Assembly (NCBI RefSeq): GCF_000165425.1
Contig: NW_001799455.1
Coordinates: 372,001 to 436,000, forward strand
Source: Paramecium tetraurelia
Lineage: Eukaryota > Ciliophora > Oligohymenophorea > Peniculida > Parameciidae
Direction: 5' to 3'
Length of the DNA stretch: 64,000 bases
Within the stretch, counting starts at the first letter, position 1. Each line of letters begins with the position of its first letter. Below the pieces are notes generated by a model. The model made no database searches. It was not told where the DNA came from and saw nothing but the letters and a program-made list of their open reading frames with translations. The translations under genes and the position numbers were made by a program. Of this stretch, positions 35,952 to 46,223 are shown piece by piece.

Positions 35952-36320
35952 TCAATTCTACCAACTCTGACCATTCCATATTAATAATTCCAAGCATATA
36001 GTCTTAAGTGAAGGATCGTTAATGGTACCATTGTAATTTAGAATAACCAATTATAAACTAATTTCCAACCACTTCCATGCTTTATATAATAGTCAATCCT
36101 TAATTCTGAACTTGTTCGAGCAACTAAGGTTATTTTAAGTCTCTTATATGAAAATTTAATTGCAAATTATTTTCCTATTCCATCTCAGTAATGAATACCC
36201 AAGTCCTTTTCCGTATTTTCTTAGATTTGCACTAGGCCTGAATAATTTCCATTCAAAATATAGCATGTGCATTTTAATAAACCAATTAACCCAACTCAGA
36301 GTAAGCTTTAATAAATTCTG
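35952..36320 (-). CDS. Possible small intron-containing gene (start unresolved)
   Basis: A minus-strand reading shows a protein-like segment CTCYILNGNYSGLVQIQENT, then after a perfect 24-nt in-frame intron (GTATTC...GAATAG, which removes a TGA) FAIKFSYKRLKITLVARTSS and YYIKHGSGWKLVYNWLF. A further 26-nt intron leads to a final exon ending at TGA 35954-35952. The 5' end cannot be joined to an ATG cleanly; MFSEFIKAYSELG at about 36319 is in another frame. A competing open frame covers the same DNA. The region is divergent from the gene at 36338. No family is recognised. Confidence 0.35.
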
Positions 36321-36337
36321 AAAACATAAATAAATAT

Positions 36338-36895
36338 ATGAAATCTCTAGAAGGTTGTTTCATGCAGCCCTTTAAATAGGTTAAAGAGGCCCGATACCTT
36401 TAAATAAACAATACTAATTGGAAATCAAACAATTGGGTTGTGAATAAAGGATCCTTTAATTACAATTCCTTTAGTCAGAAGAGAGAATATCTTTATAAAA
36501 TAATGTTAGAAATATGGAAGTTAACTGGACCATAAGGCTTACTTTAAAATAAAGTAGAAGGCTAAGGGGGCTGTTTATTCGAAAATGTTGAAAGTTTTTT
36601 CAAGAGTATAACATCCTCTACTTTTTAATAAAATATAGTAAAAGCTCTTATTGATTTATCGGAGAAGATGAAAGAAGGAAGAGAAATCACAATTGAGGAT
36701 CAAAAGGAGTTTTTAAATTAAATAAAATGCGATGCACAAAACACGGATAATAGTTTGTAAAATAAAAAAAAAATGAAAGCCCAAAAAAAATTAGTTGGGT
36801 TGCTACAGTAATAGGACTAGACATAGGATCAAATTACAGAAAGTTTTACAAATATATAGAAGAATCTGATAGAAATATTTTTAAAAGAGAATTGA
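36338..36895 (+). CDS. Hypothetical protein, 185 aa
   Basis: A single exon starting MKSLEGCFMQPFKQVKEARY. The N-terminal 70 residues contain Trp and aromatic residues (NNTNWKSNNWVV, KIMLEIWKLTG) suggestive of a small fold. The second half is helical, Lys/Gln-rich (LIDLSEKMKEG, KAQKKLVGLLQ) and may form a coiled coil. No signal peptide or membrane helix. I do not recognise it. It is followed 152 bp downstream by another + gene. Confidence 0.65.
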
Positions 36896-37047
36896 TCTAA
36901 ATTGTATGTTTTAAATCGATATTTTAACAGCATCTATTTTTATACTTAAATTGCTGCAAAGGTAACTCTGACGCCATAAATGAGATCATTGGCTAGCTAA
37001 TATCATTTAATTAATCTAACAAAATTAATTTTTTTATTATTATTTAC

Positions 37048-37885
37048 ATGCTATCAGAAACAAATAAGGAAGTATAAAAAGATTAAAATGTTGTACCACA
37101 ATTAAATCAAACTCCAAGTAGTACTTATTTTGTTTACAATTGTTACATACCAGTAGTGCAGGATTATATGAGTCAGCCTCCTCCTCTGCAGGTTAGGAAC
37201 TCAAGTAAAAATCCAAATTTAATAATTAAGGTGAGTCCTTCCCTCAGTTAATCAAAAATAATGACAGTATTCAAATGTCGCATTTGGCTCCTGGAGTTTC
37301 AATTCCAAGTTTTCAATTCGGGGCATCTGCTCCTTTTGTTACTCCAGATGATGTTATGAGAAATGTGTAGCCTGCCCAGAATCATTTTGCTTCATTTATC
37401 TTGAATGAGTAATTGAAGACACAGAACCAACCAACTAAAAACAGAATAATAGAGGGAACCCAAACTCTCTGTGACATAGAAATCGTATTAATATCGCGAT
37501 ATTTTGACATGAAGGCTCATGTAATGTAATTAATATTACAGAAAGGTATTTTGTCCTCCAAATAACAAGTATACTCTTAAGGAGGACACCAATATCTCCA
37601 ATGCTGAATGGTTGAAGGATCGAATGCTGTTTCGCTACAAAAAACCTGTATGATGATTCATTTATCAATTAGATTAAGGAATCTTTCTCAGATATGATTG
37701 ATTAATTGGAGAAGGAAGGCGAGATCAATTTCAAGACCATGATTCATCCAGTCAAATTTGCTTAAGGAGGATTCGATAACATTGAGAGGCAAGTGCCTAA
37801 GTCTGTGAAGAGTGAGAAGCCATTTCCAGTTTTTATATTTGAGATACAATAATTAATTTCCTAGTTCCTATTCACTAAGTATTGA
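37048..37885 (+). CDS. Hypothetical protein, 253 aa
   Basis: Four exons with introns at 37205-37230 (26 nt), 37521-37545 (25 nt) and 37648-37672 (25 nt). Together they give an exact open frame. The N-terminal half is Pro/Gln/Ser-rich (YMSQPPPLQV, APGVSIPSFQFGASAPF). The C-terminal half has a folded-looking segment: EIVLISRYFDMKAHVFCPP, NAEWLKDRMLFRYKKP and SFSDMIDQLEKEGEINF. I know no family. It ends 30 bp from the end of the RING-H2 gene on the other strand, so their 3' UTRs must overlap or be minimal. Confidence 0.7.
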
Positions 37886-37915
37886 ATCTATTAAATATAC
37901 TAAATTTTATATGTG

Positions 37916-39431
37916 TCATTAAATTTAAGTTCTGCAGGTTGGACAGGTTGTATGTAACAATACCCAATTGATGAGACATTCCTTATGGAAAATGTGAGTA
38001 GGATGGCATGGCAATCCCACCAGCTGTTGATCTAAGAGCAATCTTTCTCTGCAAATAACGCAGTCCCCATTCTCTTCCAAATTGATCGATTTATCAGGGG
38101 ACAATTACAATTTCCGAATTATTTCTCGATGGTTCCTCTCTTCTAATTACTGTAGTTCTGTTTACAAGTATCTACTGAGTGCATTATAATAGGGGTTTTG
38201 GACTATTTCATTTAAGTCGTAAAACCTCAAATCAAACATGGATTCGTATGATTCTAGATGATTCAATTGAACTCTATTTGAATACTTTTTGATGGCATAA
38301 TAAACGTAAATCACCAGTGAAATAACAAAAGAGATGGTATCATTAACCAGGTAAATTTCAATTTTGAAAATGGATTCCTCTATGTATTTGAAGTAGTTTT
38401 TGAGATTGAACGTCAAACAAACTATTACACAGGCAAATGACGATAAGTAAACCATCCCCTTCAAGGTGGTATTCACACAGGATTCATAAAAAAACAGTTT
38501 GTAATACAACATGTAGGCATTTTAAAAGCAACTTAAGTGACGATAATTCACTTTCCTTATCATTCTGAGGAGAATCAAGTGATAGAATTGTTTGATGATC
38601 ATGGCTACACAATATATTATGTACAGGTAGATCACTATTGTTGTTTCGCTCTCAACTGAGTCAATAAAACTGGCAATGACTGCTAATTTTATTTTATAAT
38701 ACATCAGTAAAATGATTGTCATTTTCAACGTATTCCTTTTAGTGTCAATCAACCCTAAGACTACTTTTAAGGAATTTACTTGGTAGGTTAATATACTGAT
38801 ATCCAACTTTAGTCTTCAGGATTGAGCATTCACAATTCCCTGGACTTTGTCGGAAGCAAGAATATATCCAAGCCAACAAGTATAGAACCATGTGCAACAC
38901 ATAGGATATCATTAGCAATGGAAATATCTTGCTGTTTGAGTGTAAGATAAATACGAATTGGCTGAACCAAAAACTCCAAATGAAGGAACTGTACATCAAA
39001 ACATTAATCAAATCGAATTTCTCCTGAAATTTGAACTCCTCTAGGAACTCATAAACACTCTTTTCATATGTAATACACAACAGTTTCAAATTTTCTTTTG
39101 GGACATTCAGAATTTCTGAGTTCGCATTTTTTAAATCCAAATAAATTGCCATATACAATATCAAAGTGAGCAAATGCGAAAACCATTTACTTAATTCGAT
39201 GCCCAACATTTCTGGATCAATCAAACAACTCAAGCTAGTTACAGTGGTTAAAAGCAGCAAAATCGAACTTGCTATGAGGAAGTACCTAATTTTTAACTAA
39301 GCTGCTTTTATCAATAAAATATAGTGTTCCTTAATGCCATCAATCGATCCATAACGACCAGTGCTAGCGCATTATTAATATTAACTCAGCATTCGTTGTT
39401 CCTCATAAGAACATTGTTACTCTATATTCAT
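37916..39431 (-). CDS. Multi-pass membrane RING-H2 E3 ubiquitin ligase, 496 aa
   Basis: About six to eight hydrophobic helices occupy residues 45-370 (FLIASSILLLLTTVTSL, LLTLILYMAIYL, FPLLMISYVLHMVLYLLAW, TIVIYLYIIYCVAMII, VYLSSFACVIVCLTFNL and FVISLVIYVYYA). At the C-terminus lies a RING-H2 finger: CVICRERLLL, then LPCHPTHIFHKECLINW, then CPTCR, i.e. C-x2-C...C-x-H-x3-H-x2-C...C-x2-C. The layout matches membrane ligases such as Hrd1 or RNF types, with the catalytic finger facing the cytosol. One 25-nt intron is at 38779-38755. It would ubiquitinate proteins at an internal or surface membrane; the substrate is unknown. Confidence 0.85.
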
Positions 39432-39599
39432 TTAATATAAATAAAATTTTCATAATGATCACAATCCTTCAAAGAGAGGTCCCCCTCAAATTATCCTCTT
39501 CTGCACTCCTCACCTACGTTAACATTGAAATGCATCTAAGTAACTTATATATGTGGAATATTCATTCCCATAAATTTCACTTTGTTTTAAAGTGAGATA

Positions 39600-40013
39600 A
39601 TGAATACAATTGTTCCTGTAAGTTGTTAATTGAGATTATTCTTTTTTTTACTATCTCCATCACAGAATTATAAATACTCAGTATTAATTCTTGTTTCCCT
39701 TTCTAAATGCCAAATGATCACTGCACTCCTGTATTTATCAATGTATTCAAAGTATTACCTTGATATTCCAATGGAAGGTAGTATTAATAAATTTTTAACT
39801 GTTTTATAATTAATGAACTCACTATATTTTGTAAAGCTTTTCCATTTAATCCTTCTTCCTATCATTCAGAAAATGAATGCAACATAATAGGATTATTTTA
39901 TAAATTCCAATCTTACCCTATTTGATTCTATATTCGGATTTGACTATGACAATAATAATTCAAAAGTTTAATTTCAAATTAGAAATATTAAATATTATTT
40001 TATATTCAATTGA
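39600..40013 (+). CDS. Possible small membrane protein, 137 aa
   Basis: Open from ATG 39600 to TGA 40011 without interruption. It has hydrophobic stretches (YSVLILVSLSKCQMITALLY; VKLFHLILLPII) and a polar C-terminus (FDYDNNNSKVQFQIRN). The first 20 codons include a 48-nt segment with GTAAGT...CACAG borders that could be a frame-neutral intron, which would give MNTIVP joined to QNYKYS. The sequence is AT-rich and no homologue is recognised. Confidence 0.4.
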
Positions 40014-40106
40014 TGAAGTAATTCAAGTTTTAATATAAAAATGATATGTAATTTTATAGAGTAGATATAAAAATAATACTTGTTATTTTTGATTAATCAC
40101 TTATAA

Positions 40107-40779
40107 TCATTTAGGGAAATCTTTTTAATAGATTCCTCTTGATTATTCGATTTCTTTGATATTGTTGACATTGAAGTAAATATTCATAATGTTATGATAT
40201 TATCCAAAGTCTAAACCGAATCTTGTCTATGCAGAATCGACTTGACAATAGATCATAATGTCTGCTAATGTTAATTAGTCGCCAACACTGAATCTGCCTC
40301 TTGTTCTTGAGATGCTCTTTTCTAGATTGCTGATACCCAACATATTCCAGTGAATCCATTGATCTTTCCATTCCATTTGCTTTTCCGAGTGCGAATTAAT
40401 ATATTGTTGTATGCCCAAATGTTGGAATGGCTGAATTGATGAATTGATGTACTCGGCGATGGCTCTATAAAGAGAGTACCAAAAATACATACCTGACTTG
40501 AGCCCTTTAAATCCTATTTTTGGGTAAGATTGGTTTTTCTGGATGTACCTCCTCTAAGTATTCTGCGATGGCTACACTCTCAATGAGAGTATGTCCTTCT
40601 GGAGTAATCAGAGCTGGAATTATTTGACGAGGGTGTATTTTTTTATACTCTTCTGACATCTACTCTTTCTTGAGGAAGTTCACTGAATTTTAGGTGTAGG
40701 GGATCTTCTTGAAGTTGAGGATGCTCCTTATACGCTGGGTACAGGAGGACATTGCAAATCCGTAGAGTGTATAAGACAT
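40107..40779 (-). CDS. GSTZ: Glutathione S-transferase, zeta class / maleylacetoacetate isomerase-like, 214 aa
   Basis: The N-terminal thioredoxin-like domain starts YTLYGFAMSSCTQRIRSIL. SSCTQR corresponds to the zeta-class active-site SSCSWR motif with its catalytic Ser/Cys, although W is replaced by Q. IIPALITPEGHTLIESVAIA carries the cis-Pro and the Glu-Ser that bind glutathione. The helical C-terminal domain begins AIAEYINSSIQPFQHLG, a zeta-class hallmark (IQPLQNL). The reaction would be maleylacetoacetate isomerisation in Tyr/Phe breakdown, or other GSH conjugation. One 28-nt intron is at 40492-40465. Its start codon lies only 10 bp from that of the channel gene on the other strand. Confidence 0.9.
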
Positions 40780-40789
40780 AAATTAATTA
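40780..40789. promoter_or_regulatory. 10-bp gap between divergent start codons
   Basis: The only sequence between the ATG of the GST gene (-) and the ATG of the channel gene (+) is AAATTAATTA. Any promoter elements must lie within the opposing coding sequence or first introns. Confidence 0.5.
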
Positions 40790-43700
40790 ATGAGTTTAAA
40801 TGATCTGTTAGTAGATTATAGTGGGAGTGGTCATTCCTAATTCGGTAAGTGATTTGCATATTCTCTTTAGAGGATCAAACAAAAAAGCAATTCACGGGAC
40901 CTGCCAAATTTGCGACAAAAATAGATCCGCTCTAAGATGGTGATTATACTATAAAACCACCATCAATGTCTAGTTTACACAAAGTAACCGATCACATTCC
41001 TCCTTCATAATCGCCGAATTCTGGAATGATTTAGTTTTCTCCAAAGACTTCTATTCTTGAGGAGAAAGTCTTGATGAATCCTCAAAACAAGGAACAAATC
41101 AAAGAAATTGGATAAACAACTGTGCTTGCATAGAAGGAAGGTATCAACAATTTCATCAAATTGGTATTGGCTAAAAGCTACTTCAACCGTTTTGTTGAGA
41201 ATATGCTCCAAAAATCCTATGTGAAGAAATTGTCACATTTCAACATTTATTAAAATACCATGTTAGACGATCTAAGATATATCGATTCAAAACACAAGAT
41301 CCACAAGAATCTGATTGGCAAGATCTGCAAGAAGCTTAGGTTTGTGCCGATCTTTGATTAAAGCAGCTATTTGGTCATTGGATGGCAATTGCTTCACATC
41401 TTAACGATCATCATTATATTTTTTTGGACTCCCTTCAACATCTCCTTTGGAATCACCTTTGAACAAGTCGTATTCGAAACATTGACAGTGAGAGACGTAG
41501 AATACTATTTTTTATTTTCCATTCTCGTCGATGCCTTCATCGTTATCAATACATCCTATATTGAAAAAGGAATCATCATCAAACAGAGAGGCAAAATCTT
41601 TATTAATTATGTCAACACATAAGGAATATACGATTTAGTAAAATGATATGTTATAATCAAGTGTTCATTCGCCTCAATGTTGGTTGCCCAATAATTTAAT
41701 GTGGACAGTTCAAATGAGAAAATCGGATGGCAACTGATACCCTACACAATATACTACTGCAGTAGACAATTTAAATTGCAAGCCAGAGTACATAAACTTG
41801 AAGAGTATTAATTCAAATGATCCTTTAGATTTTTCAACTTTTCAGGGTGGGTACAAGATCTAATCGAGTTGGTTAAACTCCTATTTATGGTAGTGTATGT
41901 TGGTCATCTCTTCGCATGTTTATGGCACGGCGTAGCTTTCTATTAAATAGGGTTCAGAAGGACTTGGCTTGAAGCCTACGATGTGGCTACTTAAGACATT
42001 TTTACTAAATACAATTATGCATTCTATTGGTCAGTCTAAACAATGATCACAGTTGGATACGGAGATCTAACACCACAGAATAATTATGAGAGATTGTGTG
42101 CCAATCTCAGCATGTTCTTAGCATGTGGTGTATTTGCCTTTTCATTTAATAGTATTGGTCTTATGCTCAGCAATCTAAACTCCAGATAGGTGCTCTATAA
42201 ACGTAGTACAAACTTATTGAATTCCTATTTGACCAAAAATTAAATTAAGATCGAATTGCAATCCAGAATAAGAAATTATTATGATTATATCTTTCAAGAG
42301 GAACAGGAAATCAATGACGAGGAAGTCTCTCAAATCACAACCAAGTTGTCCAGTTCACTTTAAGAAGAATTGAATTTTGAAATTCGATTAAATGTTATGA
42401 AGACAAACAAAGTGTTGACCAAATTCTCTTAAAAAACACTTAGACAACTGTCTTTGGTAATCGAAGAAGTAAGATATTCCCCTGAGGATTAAATTTTACT
42501 CTAAGGTACTCAAGATGATTGCTCTCTATATATCATCACTAAAGGAACGGTGTCTGTGTTATTTCAAGATGAACCTCAAGGCAGGAACACGAGAGTGCTT
42601 TCCTATCTAGAAAAAGGGGAATCTTTTGGCGAATACTCATTTTTTACAGGACTCAATAGATGTGCCTCAGCTAAAAGTATAGGCTTTTCAAGAGCTTACA
42701 AAATCCCCAGACAATCTTTATTAGTTGTTTTATAAACTAATTAAATTGACTTAGTATATGATATTTCGTATATTATTATAGGAACGCTTTTGTGAAGTAA
42801 GAGATTCCATGTTGTTAGGTGAAAACTTTCAACCAGCAAAATTAAGTTGTTATTCCTGCAAAAAGTTCAGTCATCTAATAAAAGATTGTCCAGTTCTCCA
42901 TTATGTAGCTGACAAAGAAAGAGTGATCAAGAAGGAGTACTTTCCCTTCCAATAAGAGAGAACCATCACCTACAAGAGAAAAAGGACTGATCGCAATTAT
43001 TATGCTACTTTATTGGAGATGAAAAAGACCATTGCTTATATAAGAGATTTTCAGACCAGAGAAACTCAAGCTGACAATATCACTGTAATTGAAGATGATT
43101 TGGATGTTTCCTATGAAGAAAACGATGGATCACCCAATGAACAAGATTATTGTAATTCTTTGCTCCTTCTATCATTTAGCCTCTTTCTCCAAGAGCTTCT
43201 CGAAAATATCGAGACAACAGTCGTAAAATAGGTCTTATTCCTAATACGATAACAATAACAACACAAAGAATCTACAACCTATATAGGAAAGCGAAGACTC
43301 AGCAGATAGTCCAAGTCCGAATAAGAAAAGGAACATGCAAGTCAAATAAACACTCTAAACTGCTGGATTCGGAGGTTAAGATTCCTTTTAAACCAGAATA
43401 CGAACTGACGATTAGGATCTAAATGCTACAAGTTTTGGGAATGTCACTCCTTCGATGAAAGATGAAAATAGATACAACATCAAAAATGATTCGCTCATTC
43501 TGCCAAATCAAGTTGATACTCAAGCAAGACTGAATAAAAAAAGAATTACTTTAGTTAGAAAACAAAAGCGAGAGGAATCCTACAAACCCTTTTCATCCTA
43601 AACCAAAGTGGACACCAATCAAGAGAGGGAAAAATCATAGCCAAAAAAATCAAAAATGAAGGATCCTCTTGCTGATATCCCAATCACTCCTTCCATCTAA

Positions 43701-44319
43701 TCGGTTGATCATAAGAGAGATTCCATAGATAGGAAGGATGAAAGAAGGGAATAAAAAAGGAGAACCACGAAAACCAAAACCAATAGAAGTAGAACTGCTA
43801 AAACTCATAAAACCACCAAACTAGTTCAAGATACTCCGACTCAGGAGATTTCAATTCCAGTTTTCGAGAGATAGGCTGTATCTATGGAATTGGAAGATTT
43901 TGAAGTATTAAAGAACTTTTCTCACTATTTCAGTTGGAATAATGCCAAAGTAGTTGTTGCAAGAACTATGAAAATTTTATTAAAGAATCTTGAAAAAAGA
44001 AGATATTACATTAATTAATTTTCATTTTATACATTCAACTCACTAGCAATTGCAAAGATATAGAGAATAAAAAGAAAGCTCAAATTAATGTAATTCATAT
44101 TTATAATGCCATTATTTTAGAGAGGATCCACCCTTGGAAAAAAAATCTGTTCATCCACTAAACAAGAACATTAAGCTAAGGAGGGGCAGTAAGAGAAGCA
44201 CCTAAGCTGATGACATTATTGGATTGTTTTAGAAGAAACCTCAATTTGGAACTCAAATTTAAGTTCTCCAAGGCATTTCTATTTCCAGGTTTAGTCGAAA
44301 TGATTTGGACTTTAGATGA
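40790..44319 (+). CDS. Cyclic-nucleotide-binding K+ channel with CCHC zinc knuckle, 1,122 aa
   Basis: A six-helix voltage-type channel: S1 around VIGWQLLHILTIIIIFF, later helices to FMVVYVGHLFACLWHG, and a pore TMITVGYGDLTP with the K+ selectivity filter GYGD. A C-linker and cyclic-nucleotide-binding domain follow (DDCSLYIITKGTVSVLF ... YLEKGESFGEYSFFTG, then RCASAKS, the phosphate cassette region). After it comes a CCHC zinc knuckle, CYSCKKFSHLIKDC (C-x2-C-x4-H-x4-C), then a 350-residue basic Ser/Lys/Gln-rich tail. Six introns of 24-31 nt (40845, 41638, 41805, 42754, 43152 and 44090 are their first bases) give an exact frame. It probably lets K+ out and modulates ciliary or plasma-membrane excitability. 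Confidence 0.9.
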
Positions 44320-44558
44320 ATGAAAAATTATGATCTCTAATATAATTAAAGCATAATATTATTTGAGTCTCTTATTTAGGGCACTCTATCTTGGTGTGTA
44401 ATTGAACTGATACCGACAGCAATATAATTTTTCACTAAGAACTATGCTTTATTCAAACAATACGGATTTTTCTTTATGATTTATAATATATTATAGTGTG
44501 TAGATGTTTTGAAAAAATAAAATAATAATTTATATTAAACAATTTCGGGTTAATACTA

Positions 44559-45285
44559 ATGGAAGAAGTATGAAAATTATTCACCTGTAGGATTTGCATT
44601 TTAAGATTCAAATGTAGGAGATGCCATCAGCTCCTCCAAAACCCTTAATATAAACATCGACAGATGAACCAACCAAATTGTCTGTAGCCTCAACTTCAGA
44701 TTCTGTTCCTCTTTAAACGTCAAATTATGACTTGAATCGTGCATCTCATCCTAAAGCGTGCATTTTCACATGTCTATTCAAAGCACTTGCATTAATATTC
44801 TACCTCATTTTCGGAGAAAGCATTTGGTCATTCATATTGGTGATTATTTTCTCCGCATTTGACTTTTGGACCGTTAAGAATATCACTGGAAGGTATTCGT
44901 ATTCTTGCTAGAAGTAGATTGTTGGTTGGTTTAAAGTGGGAGAATATCATTATGGAGGATGGGTCTTCGAAATGGGAATTCTACTCCCTCCCCAATAAAT
45001 AGGTGAATGCAGTCGATAAAACCTTTTTTTGGACTGCCCAGTTAGGCTTTACTTTGGCTTGGGCAGTGTTTACTTTTTCAAATATGATCTCATTTACATT
45101 AATGAAAGTATTGAGGATGATTAATTTAGTTTGTGATCGACGTAATAGGATTATCGTTGTGTTGGACAAATCTGGTCGGATACTACAAATGCAATGGAGA
45201 TCACAAATAGAAAGTGAAAGATTTGTAAGGAGATATTACAAACAAGGTAGTTACTAATTTTGTTGGTTAAATGATGTCTAAATGA
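44559..45285 (+). CDS. TVP23: TVP23-family Golgi membrane protein, 220 aa
   Basis: It matches the TVP23/FAM18 family of late-Golgi vesicle proteins. After a polar N-terminus come SHPKACIFTCLFKALALIFY, the helix WSFILVIIFSAFDFWTVKN, the signature ITGR..LLVGLKWEN (family: TGR-LLVGLRWWN), W.F.S and FFWTAQLGFTLAWAVFTFS. Three introns: 44568-44590 (23 nt), 44893-44911 (19 nt, among the shortest here) and 45225-45246 (22 nt). The family usually has a second Trp (WW) where this copy has WE. Role: vesicle trafficking between endosome and Golgi. The frame check is exact. Confidence 0.85.
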
Positions 45286-45324
45286 AAATAAATTATATGT
45301 ATAATTATAAATAATAATTTGGAG

Positions 45325-45456
45325 ATGGATAGCTATACTGCAATCTTAGTGACCTTGATATTGGGATTTAGTTATTTCATTTATAATGTTATAGCTTGTC
45401 ACATGAAAAAATAGGATTATTCTGAAATAGATGATGAGGAAGTAAACCATTTATGA
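45325..45456 (+). CDS. Single-pass micro-protein, 43 aa
   Basis: A complete tiny ORF: MDSYTAILVTLILGFSYFIY forms one membrane helix, followed by NVIACHMKKQDYSEIDDEEV, an acidic cytosolic tail. It is isolated between the TVP23 gene (39 bp upstream) and the tail of the ANP32-like gene (13 bp downstream). The hydrophobic-then-charged design resembles small subunits or regulators of membrane complexes. No homologue is recognised. Confidence 0.55.
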
Positions 45457-45469
45457 AGTATACATAAAA

Positions 45470-46164
45470 TCATTCGTTTTTTACTTTTTTTTCAATGAAA
45501 TCACTGAGATCACTATCATCCTCATCCTCGCTATCAGATTCCTCTTCCTCGTTGCTGTCATCAGAACAAAGCGCAGATTCCTCATCCTCTTGACTCACCT
45601 CCTCCTATTCCATATTATTTTGAGTTTCGACTTCAAGTGGTTTCTTCTCTTCTTTTGGCTTAACATAAATCTGTCCGTATTAATCTTTTTCATCTAACTC
45701 TTTCAAGTTCTGCAATATCTGAAAAGCGTATTTTCGAACTTCGGAATCCTTGGAATCATGAATAAATGAAATACTGGTTTATTTATGCCATTCATAATGT
45801 TGAGAACCTCTAATTTCCTCAATGGTTTCAGAGAATCTAAGTCTGTAAGATCCCTTAGGAAATTCCCTCCTGCGATCAGAATTTCAAGATTGGGAAAAGC
45901 CTTGGCGATTTGTTGCAAGGTCTTTGAAGTTGTAAAGTTGTCTAGATACTCAAGTCGAGTGACTGAACTCATTTATTATAAATTTTCAAGCGATCGGATG
46001 CCGCATTAATTTAAACTCAGAACCTCCAAATTGGTGCATTTATGAATTTCCGAAACAAAGTCATCTGGTAATTTATTGAGTTGGAGATTATTGAATCTGA
46101 GTTGCTTTATTTCAGAGTAAGCTTGTGTTCCAATTTACTTTTTCAATTTTTACTACCAACTCAT
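45470..46164 (-). CDS. ANP32-like acidic leucine-rich nuclear protein, 222 aa
   Basis: There are four leucine-rich repeats (IKQLRFNNLQLNKLPDD, LEVLSLNQCGIRSLENL, LEYLDNFTTSKTLQQIAKAF, LEILIAGGNFLRDLTDLDSL). Then a capping segment PDSEVRKYAFQILQNLKELD corresponds to the LRRCT of ANP32. A long acidic tail follows (VSQEDEESALCSDDSNEEEE and further E/D/S). ANP32 proteins are histone chaperones and phosphatase inhibitors in the nucleus. One 26-nt intron (45774-45749) splits the cap. The ANP32 cap usually ends NP-x-DYR rather than PDSEVRKYA, so orthology is probable but not certain. Confidence 0.8.
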
Positions 46165-46223
46165 TTAGAATAAATTAATGAGGGGAAAATTTATTTTTGC
46201 AATATTTATGTATATTGAAAATT

